From assembly GCA_002502855.1 (NCBI GenBank), contig DAQK01000018.1, positions 1 to 48,399 of the forward strand: DNA of 48,399 bases, in the 5' to 3' direction. Source of the DNA: Methanobacterium sp. UBA279. GTDB taxonomy: Archaea; Methanobacteriota; Methanobacteria; Methanobacteriales; Methanobacteriaceae. Shown here piece by piece: positions 18,846 to 27,955 of this stretch (position 1 is the first letter of the stretch; every line of letters begins with the position of its first letter). The notes below the pieces were generated by a model, which saw nothing but the letters and a program-made list of their open reading frames with translations, had not been told where the DNA came from and searched no databases. A program made the position numbers and the translations under genes.

Positions 18846-20018
18846 CTAACTCCTATGATTTATTTCTCCATTTTTATGTAGAGCCAATCTAATATTACCA
18901 TCATAATCTTTAGTATAAGCATTTATAATTTCTATTTTTTTTCCTACTTTCAACGGATTATTTGGAGTATCTCCCCATAATTCAAAAACTATTCTACCAC
19001 TCTCATCCTGAAGTTCTATCAAAGTAAGATATTTTTCACCATATTTAGTTTCTAACTTAAAGGGTTTATTAATATTAGCCACTACGGCGTTAAGAGAAAT
19101 ATATCTTAATCCAGGTTTTAAATTAGATAGCTTTGATTTTTTACTGGGGGTAGATTGTTCTTCAATTTTTCTTTTAAATGAAGAATCGAGTGTCACCTGA
19201 AATTCATCCAAATCGTCTGCGTGAATATTTCCTCTTATAAATATTTCATCTCCAATTTTTCTATTTTTAAAGGTATATCCATCATTTGATATACTTATAG
19301 CTATATCTTTCCTATTTTTACCGGTAATATATGCTTTATTTTTATCTAAATATGCTATTATCCCTTTAAATGAAATTTTATCATTTTCTACATAAATTCC
19401 TTCTTGTTTTGCGATTTTCCAGAAATCATTTTTATATTTTTGGAAAATCCCAGAAAGATTATGGGATTTACAGGATAAAACGTATTTTTCATTATCGTAA
19501 TCTTTGGAACCTTTATGGTACCAAATTTTGCTGAAAAAATCAGTAGCTTCTTGAACTGCCTGTTTATCTGTGGTGTAAATATTGGATTCTATTTGGGGTA
19601 CGCCCTCATAATCTCTGGATGATCCAAGTCCACTTCCAGTAAGATTAGAAGACCCAACTATTACTTCATTACCATCAACTATTATCATCTTAGAATGAAC
19701 ATTATTATTATATTTGACATGCATTTGCCCCTTTAAAATATCCATCCATTTCTCTATATCTTCAAGTTGTTGGATGCGGTTGTAAACATCTTCTTTTAGA
19801 AGTTTAGTAATTAAATAGAGTTCAAAGTTGAGGTTGTTAGTTAATGCATTTTCAAGAGGAACAACTAGTTCTTCCCCGAGGGTTATCCATGGACAAACAA
19901 TGTATACATGACTTTCAGCGTTGCTTAACATCTCATAGATCTTTCTAAGAAAGGAGCGGTCCTCCTTTAAGAATGTCGGATAAAATTCGGTCACCGCATT
20001 TTTGTTGTCAAACAACAT
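18846..20018 (-). CDS. phospholipase D-like nuclease fused to OB-fold (RPA-like) domains
   Basis: Residues about 20-185 of 390 form a PLD-family domain with one HKD motif, VHSKMIIVDGNEVIVGSSNL (HxKxxxxD then GSxN), so an active enzyme would need a dimer. The middle (about 195-280) contains an OB-like strand pattern (ISFKGIIAYLDKNKAYITG, IGDEIFIRGNIHAD). The end (about 305-390) resembles an RPA/ssDNA-binding OB fold: LRYISLNAVVANINKPF, LIELQDESGRIVFELWGD, VGKKIEIINAYTKDYDGNI. The combination suggests a nuclease acting on DNA with single strands. It sits between dapB and asd. G+C is far below neighbours (a 60-base line at 19081 is about 28%, versus about 65% at 20161 in dapB), a sign of transfer. 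Confidence 0.78.
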   Translation of the reverse strand: MLFDNKNAVTEFYPTFLKEDRSFLRKIYEMLSNAESHVYIVCPWITLGEELVVPLENALTNNLNFELYLITKLLKEDVYNRIQQLEDIEKWMDILKGQMHVKYNNNVHSKMIIVDGNEVIVGSSNLTGSGLGSSRDYEGVPQIESNIYTTDKQAVQEATDFFSKIWYHKGSKDYDNEKYVLSCKSHNLSGIFQKYKNDFWKIAKQEGIYVENDKISFKGIIAYLDKNKAYITGKNRKDIAISISNDGYTFKNRKIGDEIFIRGNIHADDLDEFQVTLDSSFKRKIEEQSTPSKKSKLSNLKPGLRYISLNAVVANINKPFKLETKYGEKYLTLIELQDESGRIVFELWGDTPNNPLKVGKKIEIINAYTKDYDGNIRLALHKNGEINHRS

Positions 20019-20055
20019 AAATATACCTCAAAAAAAGAAGTTAAAATGAATAAAG

Positions 20056-20877
20056 TTATTTCAAACCTAAAACATCACCCATATCACTTATCTTTCCCTC
20101 AGGGGCGGTTGGAATATATCTTATTGCCTTGATCACCCCGTTTACAAAGGCCTGTCGGCTGCTTGCCCGGTGGATGATCTCCAGGCGTTCCCCGTCACCG
20201 GCAAACAGGACGGTGTGGTCGCCGACGATATCCCCTCCACGCACGGCGTGCATACCTATCTCATCCGGGGTTCTCTCACCGACCTGGCCTTTTCTTCCAT
20301 AAACTCCTACTTCGCAAGTGTCTCTTCCCAGTTGTTGGGCTATGATCTCATAGGCTCGGACAGCTGTCCCGGAAGGGGCGTCCTGCTTGTGTTTATGGTG
20401 GGCTTCGATGATCTCCACATCGAAATCAGACAGGATGGGGGCCAGATCCTTTAATACCTTAAAGAACACGTTCACTCCCACGGCCATATTGGGGGCTATG
20501 ACTGCCTTTATTTTATCTTCCTCTATGACCTTTTTTATCCAGTTTAACTGTTCGTCTGAAAATCCGGTGGTTCCCACCACCAGGTTAACCCCGCATTTTG
20601 AGGCTGTTTTAATGGTTTCCATTGCAGCATTCGCTATGGTAAAGTCTACCAGCACGTCGGGTTTGGTTTCCTCTAAAACTGTTTTAAGTTCAGTTGCCGG
20701 GGTGATCTCCACTCCCATGGTTCCGGCACCTATCACCTCACCGGCGTCTCTACCGGCAAATGGTGTGTTCGGGGCTTCAATGGCGGCCACCAATTCTAGA
20801 TCTTCCTCTGGGAAGATGTTTTTTATGATCCTGGAACCCATTCTACCGCTGGCACCGGTTACTGCCACTTTAATCAT
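20056..20877 (-). CDS. dapB: 4-hydroxy-tetrahydrodipicolinate reductase
   Basis: The 273-residue NAD(P)H enzyme performs the second committed lysine-branch step. The nucleotide-binding start is KVAVTGASGRMGSRI; the active-site motif EAHHKHKQDAPSGTA holds the catalytic His and Lys; VGTTGF and the C-terminal dimer domain are standard. A GGAGATG ribosome binding site precedes the ATG. It follows dapA by 110 bases on the same strand; that gap is AT-rich and may hold a separate promoter. Confidence 0.97.
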   Translation of the reverse strand: MIKVAVTGASGRMGSRIIKNIFPEEDLELVAAIEAPNTPFAGRDAGEVIGAGTMGVEITPATELKTVLEETKPDVLVDFTIANAAMETIKTASKCGVNLVVGTTGFSDEQLNWIKKVIEEDKIKAVIAPNMAVGVNVFFKVLKDLAPILSDFDVEIIEAHHKHKQDAPSGTAVRAYEIIAQQLGRDTCEVGVYGRKGQVGERTPDEIGMHAVRGGDIVGDHTVLFAGDGERLEIIHRASSRQAFVNGVIKAIRYIPTAPEGKISDMGDVLGLK

Positions 20878-20987
20878 TTTTATACATCTCCTTCGTTTAA
20901 ATTAATAAAAAAGATAGTGGTTAAGAGATTTCCCTTAAAAAAATGAGTGTTAAGGAATAGATCAGTCCTTAATGAGTTTTAAACCAC

Positions 20988-21881
20988 TTAGATAAGTTTT
21001 AGATCCTGAAGAACCTTTTTCAACTGTTCCCTGTTTTCATCCTTTAAAGGTGCCAGGGGCATCCTTACATGGCCGGATGGTCTGCCCATCATGTTCAGTG
21101 ATTCCTTGGCAGGGACGGGGTTGGATTCTACGAATAAGACCTTCATCAGGTCGTAGAGTTCATAGTGGAGTTCCTCTGCCCTGGCAAAATCGCCTTTAAG
21201 GGCGTATCTCACCATATCACCCATCCTCTGGGGATCCACGTTGGCCACTACACTGATTACCCCTTTAGCTCCCATGGATATCATGGGGAGGGTTAGGTTG
21301 TCGTTTCCACTTATAACGGCGAAGTCATCCCTGTTTCCCAGTTCCTCCATTTTCTTCTCTATCTGGGAGACCTTGTCCAGGTCAGGACTGGCTTCTTTGA
21401 TGGCTATTACGTTGTCTAACTGGGATACTTGGCCGATGGTCTCCACGTCGATGTCAGTCCCGGTCCGTGAGGGCACGTTATAAATGATTATAGGGATATC
21501 TGTTATGTCGGTGAGTAATTTGTAGTGTTCGTACAGTCCGTGTGGTTGGGGCTTGTTGTAGTAGGGAGTTATCACTAATGCTGCGTCTGCTCCGGCGCTT
21601 TCAGCGTACTTCACCAGTCCCAAGGATTCCTTTGATGAATTGCTTCCTGCTCCGGCTATAGCCTTCACCTTACCAGCTACTTCATCCACCAGGATGTCCA
21701 TCATCTTCCTCTGTTCCAGATGGGTTATGGTGGCTGATTCACCGGTGGTTCCAGCGGCCAGTACACCTTCTACGCCTCTATCTATCAGATAATTTATGTT
21801 TTCCCGCATGCCTTCCTGGTCTACCTCATCCTCCTCGTTGAAGGGGGTGACCATGGCGACTATTGTACCTTCCAGTTTCAT
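20988..21881 (-). CDS. dapA: 4-hydroxy-tetrahydrodipicolinate synthase
   Basis: This 297-residue TIM-barrel aldolase condenses pyruvate and aspartate semialdehyde. AAGTTGESATITHLE binds pyruvate, IIYNVPSRTGTDI carries the catalytic Tyr, and VIAIKEASPDL the Schiff-base Lys. Its ATG overlaps the stop of the upstream aspartokinase gene by four bases (ATGA), indicating translational coupling. Confidence 0.97.
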   Translation of the reverse strand: MKLEGTIVAMVTPFNEEDEVDQEGMRENINYLIDRGVEGVLAAGTTGESATITHLEQRKMMDILVDEVAGKVKAIAGAGSNSSKESLGLVKYAESAGADAALVITPYYNKPQPHGLYEHYKLLTDITDIPIIIYNVPSRTGTDIDVETIGQVSQLDNVIAIKEASPDLDKVSQIEKKMEELGNRDDFAVISGNDNLTLPMISMGAKGVISVVANVDPQRMGDMVRYALKGDFARAEELHYELYDLMKVLFVESNPVPAKESLNMMGRPSGHVRMPLAPLKDENREQLKKVLQDLKLI

Positions 21882-23098
21882 TCCAAAACACTCCTTACCA
21901 TTTCATAAGCTTTCTTACCATCATTCCATTCTACAAATATCACTACAGAAGTTTGACTCGAGGATATCTCCACGATATTGATATTACTTTTACGCAGAGG
22001 TTCTGTTATTTTAGTTATAATACCCGGGGTATCGATAAAATCCTGACTGGCCACGGTGAGCATGGCAATTTCCCTGTCCAGGGAGAGGGAGCTTAGAAAT
22101 TTATTTTCCACAACCACATCGTGTAATATTTTATGAGCTTCATCCGCCGCTGATCTATCTATAAACAGGGTCACACTGTTCTGGCCGGTGGATATACCGT
22201 ATATGTTTATATCGTTTCTGGCCAGTGCATCGGTAAGGGCCGATAGTACGCCTGGTTTGGTTAATATTTCCTCGCCCACGACGGCCAGGACTGAGAGGGG
22301 GTCCTCGTTTAAGGTCGTGGTTTTTAACCTTTCATTTTTTGAGGGGCCTATTATCTCCGTTCCAATGGCCGAAAGGTCTCCGTGTTCAAAGCTAATTATC
22401 TTGGCATTTATGAGGGGATCCTTGTATTTAAGGGCGTGGGGATGTAAAACTTGGGCTCCATAGGTGGCTAGGTCCCTCATCTCCTCCACCGATATCTTGT
22501 CCAGTTTCTTGGCAGTTTCGAGTTTGTTGGGGTCGGTGGACATAACACCACCCACATCAGTTACTATGATGACTTCCTTGGCCTTGAGGCAGTGTCCCAG
22601 GAGGAAGGCGGTTATATCGCTACCACCTCTTCCCAGGGTGGTGACGTCGCCATTTTTATCCTTTCCCAGGAAGCCGCAGACCACGGGTATTATTCCCTGA
22701 TCCAGTAGATTCATTAGTTCCTTGGAATTTTCCTCCGTGGCCTCAAAATCTACTTGGGCATTTAAATAGTTACTATCAGTAATGATTGGCCACCGGTCCA
22801 TGTGAGGGTCCAGGTACTCGGATTTAACGCCTAATGATTCTATGGTGGATGAAAATAATCTGACACTGGTAATTTCTCCCATGGATACTATGTCTGCCAT
22901 CTGCTTTTCAGTGACTGAGTCTCCAAGGGAGTCTTCAACTACCTTAAGGATGTCGTCAGTGGTCTTGTTAATGGCGGACACTACAACCACCATCTTATTG
23001 CCTTTCATATATTCTTTTACCACTGATTCGGCCGCTAATTTTATTCTCTCCCCGTTTCCAATGGAGGTTCCCCCGAATTTGGCCACGATTATTTCCAT
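21878..23098 (-). CDS. lysC: aspartate kinase
   Basis: The 406-residue enzyme phosphorylates aspartate, the entry step for lysine, threonine and methionine. The N-terminal kinase domain starts IIVAKFGGTSIGNGERIKLA and contains GRGGSDITAFLLG; two C-terminal ACT domains (about 265-406, including GISTGQNSVTLFID and VEISSSQTSVVIFV) point to feedback control by an amino acid. It is coupled to dapA by overlapping stop and start codons. Confidence 0.96.
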   Translation of the reverse strand: MEIIVAKFGGTSIGNGERIKLAAESVVKEYMKGNKMVVVVSAINKTTDDILKVVEDSLGDSVTEKQMADIVSMGEITSVRLFSSTIESLGVKSEYLDPHMDRWPIITDSNYLNAQVDFEATEENSKELMNLLDQGIIPVVCGFLGKDKNGDVTTLGRGGSDITAFLLGHCLKAKEVIIVTDVGGVMSTDPNKLETAKKLDKISVEEMRDLATYGAQVLHPHALKYKDPLINAKIISFEHGDLSAIGTEIIGPSKNERLKTTTLNEDPLSVLAVVGEEILTKPGVLSALTDALARNDINIYGISTGQNSVTLFIDRSAADEAHKILHDVVVENKFLSSLSLDREIAMLTVASQDFIDTPGIITKITEPLRKSNINIVEISSSQTSVVIFVEWNDGKKAYEMVRSVLE

Positions 23099-23165
23099 TT
23101 AAACCATCCTTTAACGTTTAAAATGTAAAATCCATCTTAATATTTTATTAAATGTAAAATAGATG

Positions 23166-23354
23166 TTAGGAGCGCTGTCTAACCATTCTGGTTATGTACC
23201 CTGCTATTTTATTCCGCAGGTGTTTGGTGCTTACTGAGGAGTACTCTTCCACTAGTTTCTTGTTTTCCTCGAAGTCAGTGGTGAATTTACCGTTGTAAGT
23301 TTCAATTAATTCTTTAGCTATTCTCTTTACGAATGATGTTCTGATGTTTCCCAT
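23166..23354 (-). CDS. rps17e: 30S ribosomal protein S17e
   Basis: The 62-residue basic protein (MGNIRTSFVKRIAKELIETY, ending AGYITRMVRQRS) is the archaeal/eukaryotic small-subunit protein S17e, which has no bacterial counterpart. It begins 5 bases after the chorismate mutase gene and its ATG is preceded by AGGAGG in the end of that gene, so the two are co-transcribed. Confidence 0.95.
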   Translation of the reverse strand: MGNIRTSFVKRIAKELIETYNGKFTTDFEENKKLVEEYSSVSTKHLRNKIAGYITRMVRQRS

Positions 23355-23359
23355 GTTAT

Positions 23360-23659
23360 TTACCTCCTTAGGATCCTTTCTTGTTCAGATTTGTTTAACT
23401 TCATCAATATTTCCATTATTTCTAAAAGACTGATTTCATCAATATCATTTTCTTTAGCTAACTTTTTAATCTTTCTCTGGATATAATCTTCCCTTTCGGT
23501 GTTTTCAATATCCGTATTAAGCACTTTTTTGGCGGTGCCAATATCCTTCGCCAGAGAAGTTCTCTCCAGGATCAGATCTATGATCTGGTTGTCGATCTGG
23601 TCAATTTTATCCCGGGAGCTTGCAAGCAGTTCCAGTGCTTCCTCTCTATTCACGTGCAA
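23360..23659 (-). CDS. chorismate mutase (AroQ type)
   Basis: The 99-residue all-helical protein has the AroQ pattern: SSRDKIDQIDNQIIDLILER with the first active-site Arg, then LAKDIGTAKK with the Lys, and the C-terminal helix ISLLEIMEILMKLNKSEQER. It converts chorismate to prephenate for phenylalanine and tyrosine. It overlaps the shikimate kinase gene by 14 bases, which ties it to the same aromatic pathway. Confidence 0.93.
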   Translation of the reverse strand: MHVNREEALELLASSRDKIDQIDNQIIDLILERTSLAKDIGTAKKVLNTDIENTEREDYIQRKIKKLAKENDIDEISLLEIMEILMKLNKSEQERILRR

Positions 23660-24527
23660 TCACCTGAGTGCCCTGATTATCGACTTTGGTCTTGATAACC
23701 CTTCCAGGATAGGATTTCCATGCGTCTTCCACATTTCGAGAATTTTTCTCATCTGTAATAGCTACAAATGATGGGCCGGTTCCTGAAAGTCCTGCTGCAA
23801 CGGCACCTGCTTCTAACGCATCCAGGGCAATGTCTGGATTGAAGCCGAGGGCTGAGCAGTATAAAAGTCCGTTTAACGTGAGGGCTTGATGAATATTACC
23901 CTTCAATACTTCCTTAAAAGCTAGTTTAACCCATGGGGCTAAGAGTTTCATCCGGGCCACGTCAGCTTCTGCAGTGGGTGACTTTTTATCAGGCATATAT
24001 ATTAATATGTTTTGCATGTTCCATTTTTCATGTCTGATAATTTCCCGCTGGAAGTTATCGGTCACGCTGATTCCCCCAAAGTAAGAGGCACTGGCATCAT
24101 CGAATGCTCCAGTAACGGTTACCCCTGCCTCCAGGGAAGAGTCAACAGCCAGGTTTAATATTCCCAGATCATCTAAGCCAACGTTTACGGCATCGATTTC
24201 ATATTCATCCTCGAGAGCATGGGTTAAAGCCATGGTAACTGCATTGGAAACAGCACTGCTACTGGACAAGCCGGAAGCTACTGGTAAAGTTGATTCGGTC
24301 CGTATTTTTACCCTGCTTTCTACGTCGAACTTTTCCAGGACCCGTTTAGCGCATATCTCCATTAAAGTGGTGTCCACTTCCTGGTCAGTGCGGCAGGTTA
24401 TCCCTTCACCTGATTTTAACTGGACTTCTGCATCAACAAAGAGCTCGATGCCGAAGGCAGAGCCACATCCCGTGGATATGGCGTTTATTATAGTGGCAGA
24501 ACCAGGAGATCTCACCTTAATTTTCAT
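23646..24527 (-). CDS. aroK: archaeal shikimate kinase (GHMP kinase family)
   Basis: The 293-residue protein is the archaeal, GHMP-type shikimate kinase, unrelated to the bacterial P-loop enzyme. The ATP-binding motif is PVASGLSSSSAVSNAVTMAL, with SPGSATIINAISTGCGSAFG near the start and AGLSGTGPSFVAI near the end. It makes shikimate 3-phosphate for aromatic amino acids. A GGTGA site precedes the ATG. It is the first gene of the minus-strand cluster and so its promoter lies in the gap beginning at 24528. Confidence 0.95.
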   Translation of the reverse strand: MKIKVRSPGSATIINAISTGCGSAFGIELFVDAEVQLKSGEGITCRTDQEVDTTLMEICAKRVLEKFDVESRVKIRTESTLPVASGLSSSSAVSNAVTMALTHALEDEYEIDAVNVGLDDLGILNLAVDSSLEAGVTVTGAFDDASASYFGGISVTDNFQREIIRHEKWNMQNILIYMPDKKSPTAEADVARMKLLAPWVKLAFKEVLKGNIHQALTLNGLLYCSALGFNPDIALDALEAGAVAAGLSGTGPSFVAITDEKNSRNVEDAWKSYPGRVIKTKVDNQGTQVIARE

Positions 24528-24976
24528 TTTTCACCTTATTTATTGAGTTAGAACTTTTTAATGTGACCATTGCTTATTTACCATAGAAATTCATATTTAA
24601 ATTAATAAAACCTGTTATTTATTATTTATGGAAACAGGGATGATTCTTTTCTATCATTGGTTTTTAATTGGTAAATATTATCGGGATTTCTGGTTTAAAA
24701 AGTAGGTATTATTACGGACTGTTCGGTGGTAGAAACATTTATTAGTAATCGGGAATAAGATGTATTTAAGTGAATTAAGATGGTTAAACTTGGAAATGGG
24801 TTTATGGTTTCGCCATCTAGAGTTGGAAATAGGCACCGGTGTGCTCTACTATCTATATTTTACGTATAAACTGACTTTAAAATCAGGGATACTGGGACAT
24901 TGACGATTTTATTTGGGAATAAAAGTATTTCCTCAAAATCATAGAAAGATAGGGATAACTCACTCTTTCACCCTTA

Positions 24977-25072
24977 AATAGACAAACCATTTTCAGCTAA
25001 AACCGAATGAATAGACCGAACTTTGTACTAAAACAGAAGGAATAGACCAACCATTTGTACTAAAACAGGATG
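24977..25072. repeat. three imperfect tandem repeats of 31-33 bases
   Basis: Copies at 24977-25009, 25010-25040 and 25041-25072 all begin aatagac and end gaatg, gaagg or ggatg, with a shared middle gtactaaaacag in the last two. They sit in the 824-base gap between the divergent aroK and thioredoxin genes. There are no spacers, so this is not a CRISPR. The remainder of 24528-24976 is AT-rich; I see only small inverted repeats (for example caccggtg near 24835) and no convincing gene. Confidence 0.8.
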
Positions 25073-25107
25073 AAGTTCATGCATTACCGCCTCCAAAAGC
25101 ATGAAAA

Positions 25108-25137
25108 ATGGATCTGGGATTAAAATCCCAGATCCAT
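25108..25137. other. perfect inverted repeat, 14-bp arms
   Basis: atggatctgggatt-aa-aatcccagatccat is a perfect palindrome apart from the central two bases, followed by ccccttttt. In RNA it would form a strong hairpin of at least 12 bp. It sits between the divergent aroK and thioredoxin genes, so it is not an ordinary end-of-operon terminator; it could be a protein-binding site, a small-RNA terminator or an element remnant. Confidence 0.8.
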
Positions 25138-25292
25138 CCCCTTTTTAAAGAATATTATTTTATACAAGATGATTCTATTGATTATCCAAAATATCTGAAA
25201 TGATGAATATTAATTTTAAAAAGGATATTGAATAAATAAAACCCTGTTTTTTACTGTTTTAAAAGGGTCGCTTAATGATACCAGAATAAAAT

Positions 25293-25301
25293 AGTATATA
25301 A
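25293..25301 (+). promoter_or_regulatory. TATA box of the thioredoxin-cbiD transcript
   Basis: agtatataa lies about 25-30 bases before a predicted start near 25322. The coding start is ATG 25352 with the ribosome binding site GGTGAT about 6 bases before it. A second TATA-like element overlaps 25328-25337, too close to the ribosome binding site for a normal leader. Confidence 0.5.
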
Positions 25302-25351
25302 GGGTTGATGGATAGAAAATTATAGTACGATTATATAAAAAAGGTGATAAC

Positions 25352-25609
25352 ATGGTTGTTAAAATTGAAGTTTTTAAATCCCCATCCTGCCCCTACTGTC
25401 CCATGGCTGTAGAACTGGTTGAAGAAGTAAAAAAAGAGATGCCTGATGATTTAGAAGTAGAAATCATAGATATAATGCAGGATCGTGAAAAAGCCATTGA
25501 ATACAATCTAATGGCCGTCCCCGCTATAGCCTTAAATGGTGTAGTTAAATTTGTAGGAGCTCCAACGAAAGAAGACCTGGTCAGTGTAATTAAAGAAGAA
25601 TTACAATAA
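25352..25609 (+). CDS. thioredoxin/glutaredoxin-like protein (CPYC)
   Basis: The 85-residue protein has the redox motif SPSCPYCPMA near the N-terminus, the cis-proline MAVPAIALNG, and the compact length of methanogen glutaredoxin-like thioredoxins such as Mt0807. It acts as a cytosolic dithiol-disulfide carrier. The last codons IKEELQ-stop are partly duplicated after the stop (see 25589-25636). cbiD follows 43 bases downstream on the same strand. Confidence 0.9.
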   Translation: MVVKIEVFKSPSCPYCPMAVELVEEVKKEMPDDLEVEIIDIMQDREKAIEYNLMAVPAIALNGVVKFVGAPTKEDLVSVIKEELQ

Positions 25610-25636
25610 AATAACATGATTAAAGAAGAATCATAA
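25589..25636 (+). repeat. duplicated gene tail with stop codon
   Basis: The end of the thioredoxin gene, 25589-25609, encodes IKEELQ-stop. After 9 bases an 18-base copy at 25619-25636 encodes IKEES-stop (attaaagaagaa is identical). It is the same kind of event as at 8050-8135 and 31130-31203. Confidence 0.75.
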
Positions 25637-25652
25637 TAAAATCATTAGAATC

Positions 25653-26744
25653 ATGGTAGAAAATCCCACTCGTAAATCTCTTGAGGACATCAAATATGGA
25701 ATAACCACCGGTTCTGGAGCAGCTGCCGCAGCAAGGGCAGCACTACTAGTTTTAAAGGATGAATATGTAAAAACTGTCACCATTAAAACAGCCATGGGCA
25801 ATCTGGAAATAGAAGTCGAATATGCGCATAAATTAACCGACACCCACGGCCAGGCATCTGTGATAAAAAGACCCTACAACGACCCTGATGTCACCGTTAA
25901 CCTGGAAATCCTCGCCGATGTGTGGGTCAACGATACTGAAGGCGTAACCATAAAGGGAGGGGAAGGTGTGGGCCTGGTCACCAAACCCGGACTCCAGGTA
26001 CCACCTGGCAGCCCGGCCATCAATCCCATACCCCGGAAGATGATCAAAGAGAATCTCTCTGACCTACTCCCTGAGGATAAGGGTGTGTGTGTGGAAATAT
26101 CTGTCCCTGCTGGAGAGAAACTCGCGGAGAAAACCCTCAACCCCAAACTGGGAATTGAAGGGGGAATTTCCATACTGGGAACCACTGGCATCGCCCATTC
26201 ATGGAACCTGGAAAGCTACAGGAAATCCTTCAAATGCCAGCTGGACGTGGCCCACGCCGAGGGATACCGAGAACTTGTTTTTGTACCAGGCAACATCGGA
26301 GAAAAAATTGCAAAACGGATTTTAACCGTTTCTCCTGACAGAATAATACAGATGGGTAACTTCCCAGGATTCATGCTCCGAAAAGCCGCTGATATGGACG
26401 TGAAACGCATAACCCTCCTGGGACACGCTGGTAAACTCATAAAACTCGCCGCTGGAATTTTCAACACAGAACACCAGGTAGCTGATGGGCGGAGGGAAAT
26501 CATAGCTGCCCATGCAGCACTCAGTGGTGCAGATAAGGATTTAATCAGAGAAATTTTCCAGGCCAACACCACAGAGGATATGATGGTCATACTCGAAGGA
26601 AAAGGCCTTCTGGAGGAAACCTTCAACAGCATAGCCCAGTCGGTTAAAGAAAGGAGCCAGGAACTATTCCCTGGAGAGTTAGATGTTGTCATCGTTAAGA
26701 TGGATGGAACCATCTTAAATACCAACCACCAGGTTGAACTTTAA
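25653..26744 (+). CDS. cbiD: cobalt-precorrin-5B C(1)-methyltransferase CbiD
   Basis: The 363-residue protein is CbiD, which methylates C-1 of the corrin precursor in the anaerobic cobamide pathway; methanogens need cobamides for the Mtr methyltransferase. The start KYGITTGSGAAAAARAALL and the motifs GVGLVTKPGLQVPPG, GTTGIAHSW and FPGFMLRKAADM are typical. No other cobalamin genes are adjacent. Confidence 0.95.
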   Translation: MVENPTRKSLEDIKYGITTGSGAAAAARAALLVLKDEYVKTVTIKTAMGNLEIEVEYAHKLTDTHGQASVIKRPYNDPDVTVNLEILADVWVNDTEGVTIKGGEGVGLVTKPGLQVPPGSPAINPIPRKMIKENLSDLLPEDKGVCVEISVPAGEKLAEKTLNPKLGIEGGISILGTTGIAHSWNLESYRKSFKCQLDVAHAEGYRELVFVPGNIGEKIAKRILTVSPDRIIQMGNFPGFMLRKAADMDVKRITLLGHAGKLIKLAAGIFNTEHQVADGRREIIAAHAALSGADKDLIREIFQANTTEDMMVILEGKGLLEETFNSIAQSVKERSQELFPGELDVVIVKMDGTILNTNHQVEL

Positions 26745-26777
26745 CTAACGATTAATTTTTTTATAAAGAGGAGTAAC

Positions 26778-27848
26778 ATGAATATCTGTCTTTTAGGCCA
26801 ATTCCCACCCCATATTGGCGGAGTATCATCACATACCTATCTACTCGCCAGGGAATTAGTTGAAAGAGGGGATGAAGTCCATGTTCTAACTTACCCCCAT
26901 CCAGATATTAAAGATGTAGACGGGATACACGTTGAAACAGCACCTACAGTGAATATCAAGGGTTTAAGGGGATTTCTATTTCTAATATCAGCTACGGTTA
27001 AATTAATCTCCATGATCCGGAAGTACAACATTGATCTGATACACGCCCATTTTCTAATTCCCCCAGGCTTAATCGCAGTCCTGGTGGGAGGACTCACCGG
27101 GAAGAAGGTAGCGGTAACCGTACACGGGTCAGATATCTTCATCCAGTCCCGAACTCCAGTGTTAAAACCGATAATAAAATATGTACTCGGAAAAGCCGAC
27201 TATATAGCTGTGGTAGATGAAGCAATCAAAGAACAGATACTGGAACTTGGAGTAAAAGGTGCAGATGCAAAAATCAAAGTCACACACAACGCCGTGGACC
27301 TGGAGAAGTTCAAACCAGATATAAAGTCAGATTTCAAAGATAAACTTAAATTGGATCCGGAAAAAAAGGTGATACTCTTTGTTGGTAACCTGGTCCCCCA
27401 GAAGGGATTGAAGTATCTCCTGGATGCGAAGAAACAGATGAAATCCCAGGCAGAACTGGTGATTGTTGGTGGCGGACCATTGATGAGGGAGCTCCAGGAA
27501 AGGGTTAAAAAAGATGGAATAGAAGACGTGCACTTCACAGGCGCCCGGAGGGATATAGAAAAGATCATGCCCGCCGGTGATGTATTCGTCCTCCCCAGCA
27601 CATCCGAGGGATTCCCCATAACCTTACTTGAAGCTTTTGCCAGCGGATTACCTGCAGTGGCCACCAGTGTGGGTGGTATAAAAGAATTGGTTACCCCCGA
27701 CGTTGGTCTCCTGGTAGAACCCGGAGACCCGGCAGCCCTGGGGGAAGCCCTGGATAAAATAATTCAAGATTCTGGATTAAGGCATAAAATGGCTGAGAAT
27801 GCACCTGTTAAGGCTCAAAAATATGGGTATCTGGAAATACCATATTAA
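26778..27848 (+). CDS. GT4-family glycosyltransferase
   Basis: The 356-residue protein has two Rossmann-like halves: an N-terminal acceptor domain (LLGQFPPHIGGVSSHTYLLA) and a C-terminal GT4 donor domain with VGNLVPQKGLKYLLDA and the nucleotide-sugar motif EGFPITLLEAFASGLP (EX7E). It transfers a sugar to an unknown acceptor, perhaps a surface glycan or glycolipid. A GAGGAG site precedes the ATG. The C-terminus (KYGYLEIPY-stop) is slightly shorter than most relatives, which usually end with one more helix; a late truncation is possible. Confidence 0.88.
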   Translation: MNICLLGQFPPHIGGVSSHTYLLARELVERGDEVHVLTYPHPDIKDVDGIHVETAPTVNIKGLRGFLFLISATVKLISMIRKYNIDLIHAHFLIPPGLIAVLVGGLTGKKVAVTVHGSDIFIQSRTPVLKPIIKYVLGKADYIAVVDEAIKEQILELGVKGADAKIKVTHNAVDLEKFKPDIKSDFKDKLKLDPEKKVILFVGNLVPQKGLKYLLDAKKQMKSQAELVIVGGGPLMRELQERVKKDGIEDVHFTGARRDIEKIMPAGDVFVLPSTSEGFPITLLEAFASGLPAVATSVGGIKELVTPDVGLLVEPGDPAALGEALDKIIQDSGLRHKMAENAPVKAQKYGYLEIPY

Positions 27849-27955
27849 GAATGGTATAACTACAAAAAATTTATTATACTTGTAAAATGCTCTATGTAAA
27901 TTAATATATCCTCAAAAATTTAAAATTTAAATATAAAACTAAGGTGGAATGAGAG

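Noticed and set aside
22188..22700. Plus-strand ORFs opposite aspartokinase
   Set aside because: They overlap a well-conserved enzyme completely and look like codon-usage shadows.
24977..25072. Tandem repeats as a small CRISPR array
   Set aside because: The units adjoin directly with no unique spacers, and no cas gene is present in the window.
25163..25220. Box C/D guide RNA (a tctga next to atgatga)
   Set aside because: A C'-like atgatga and D'-like ctga occur, but proper outer C and D boxes at the expected distances are missing.
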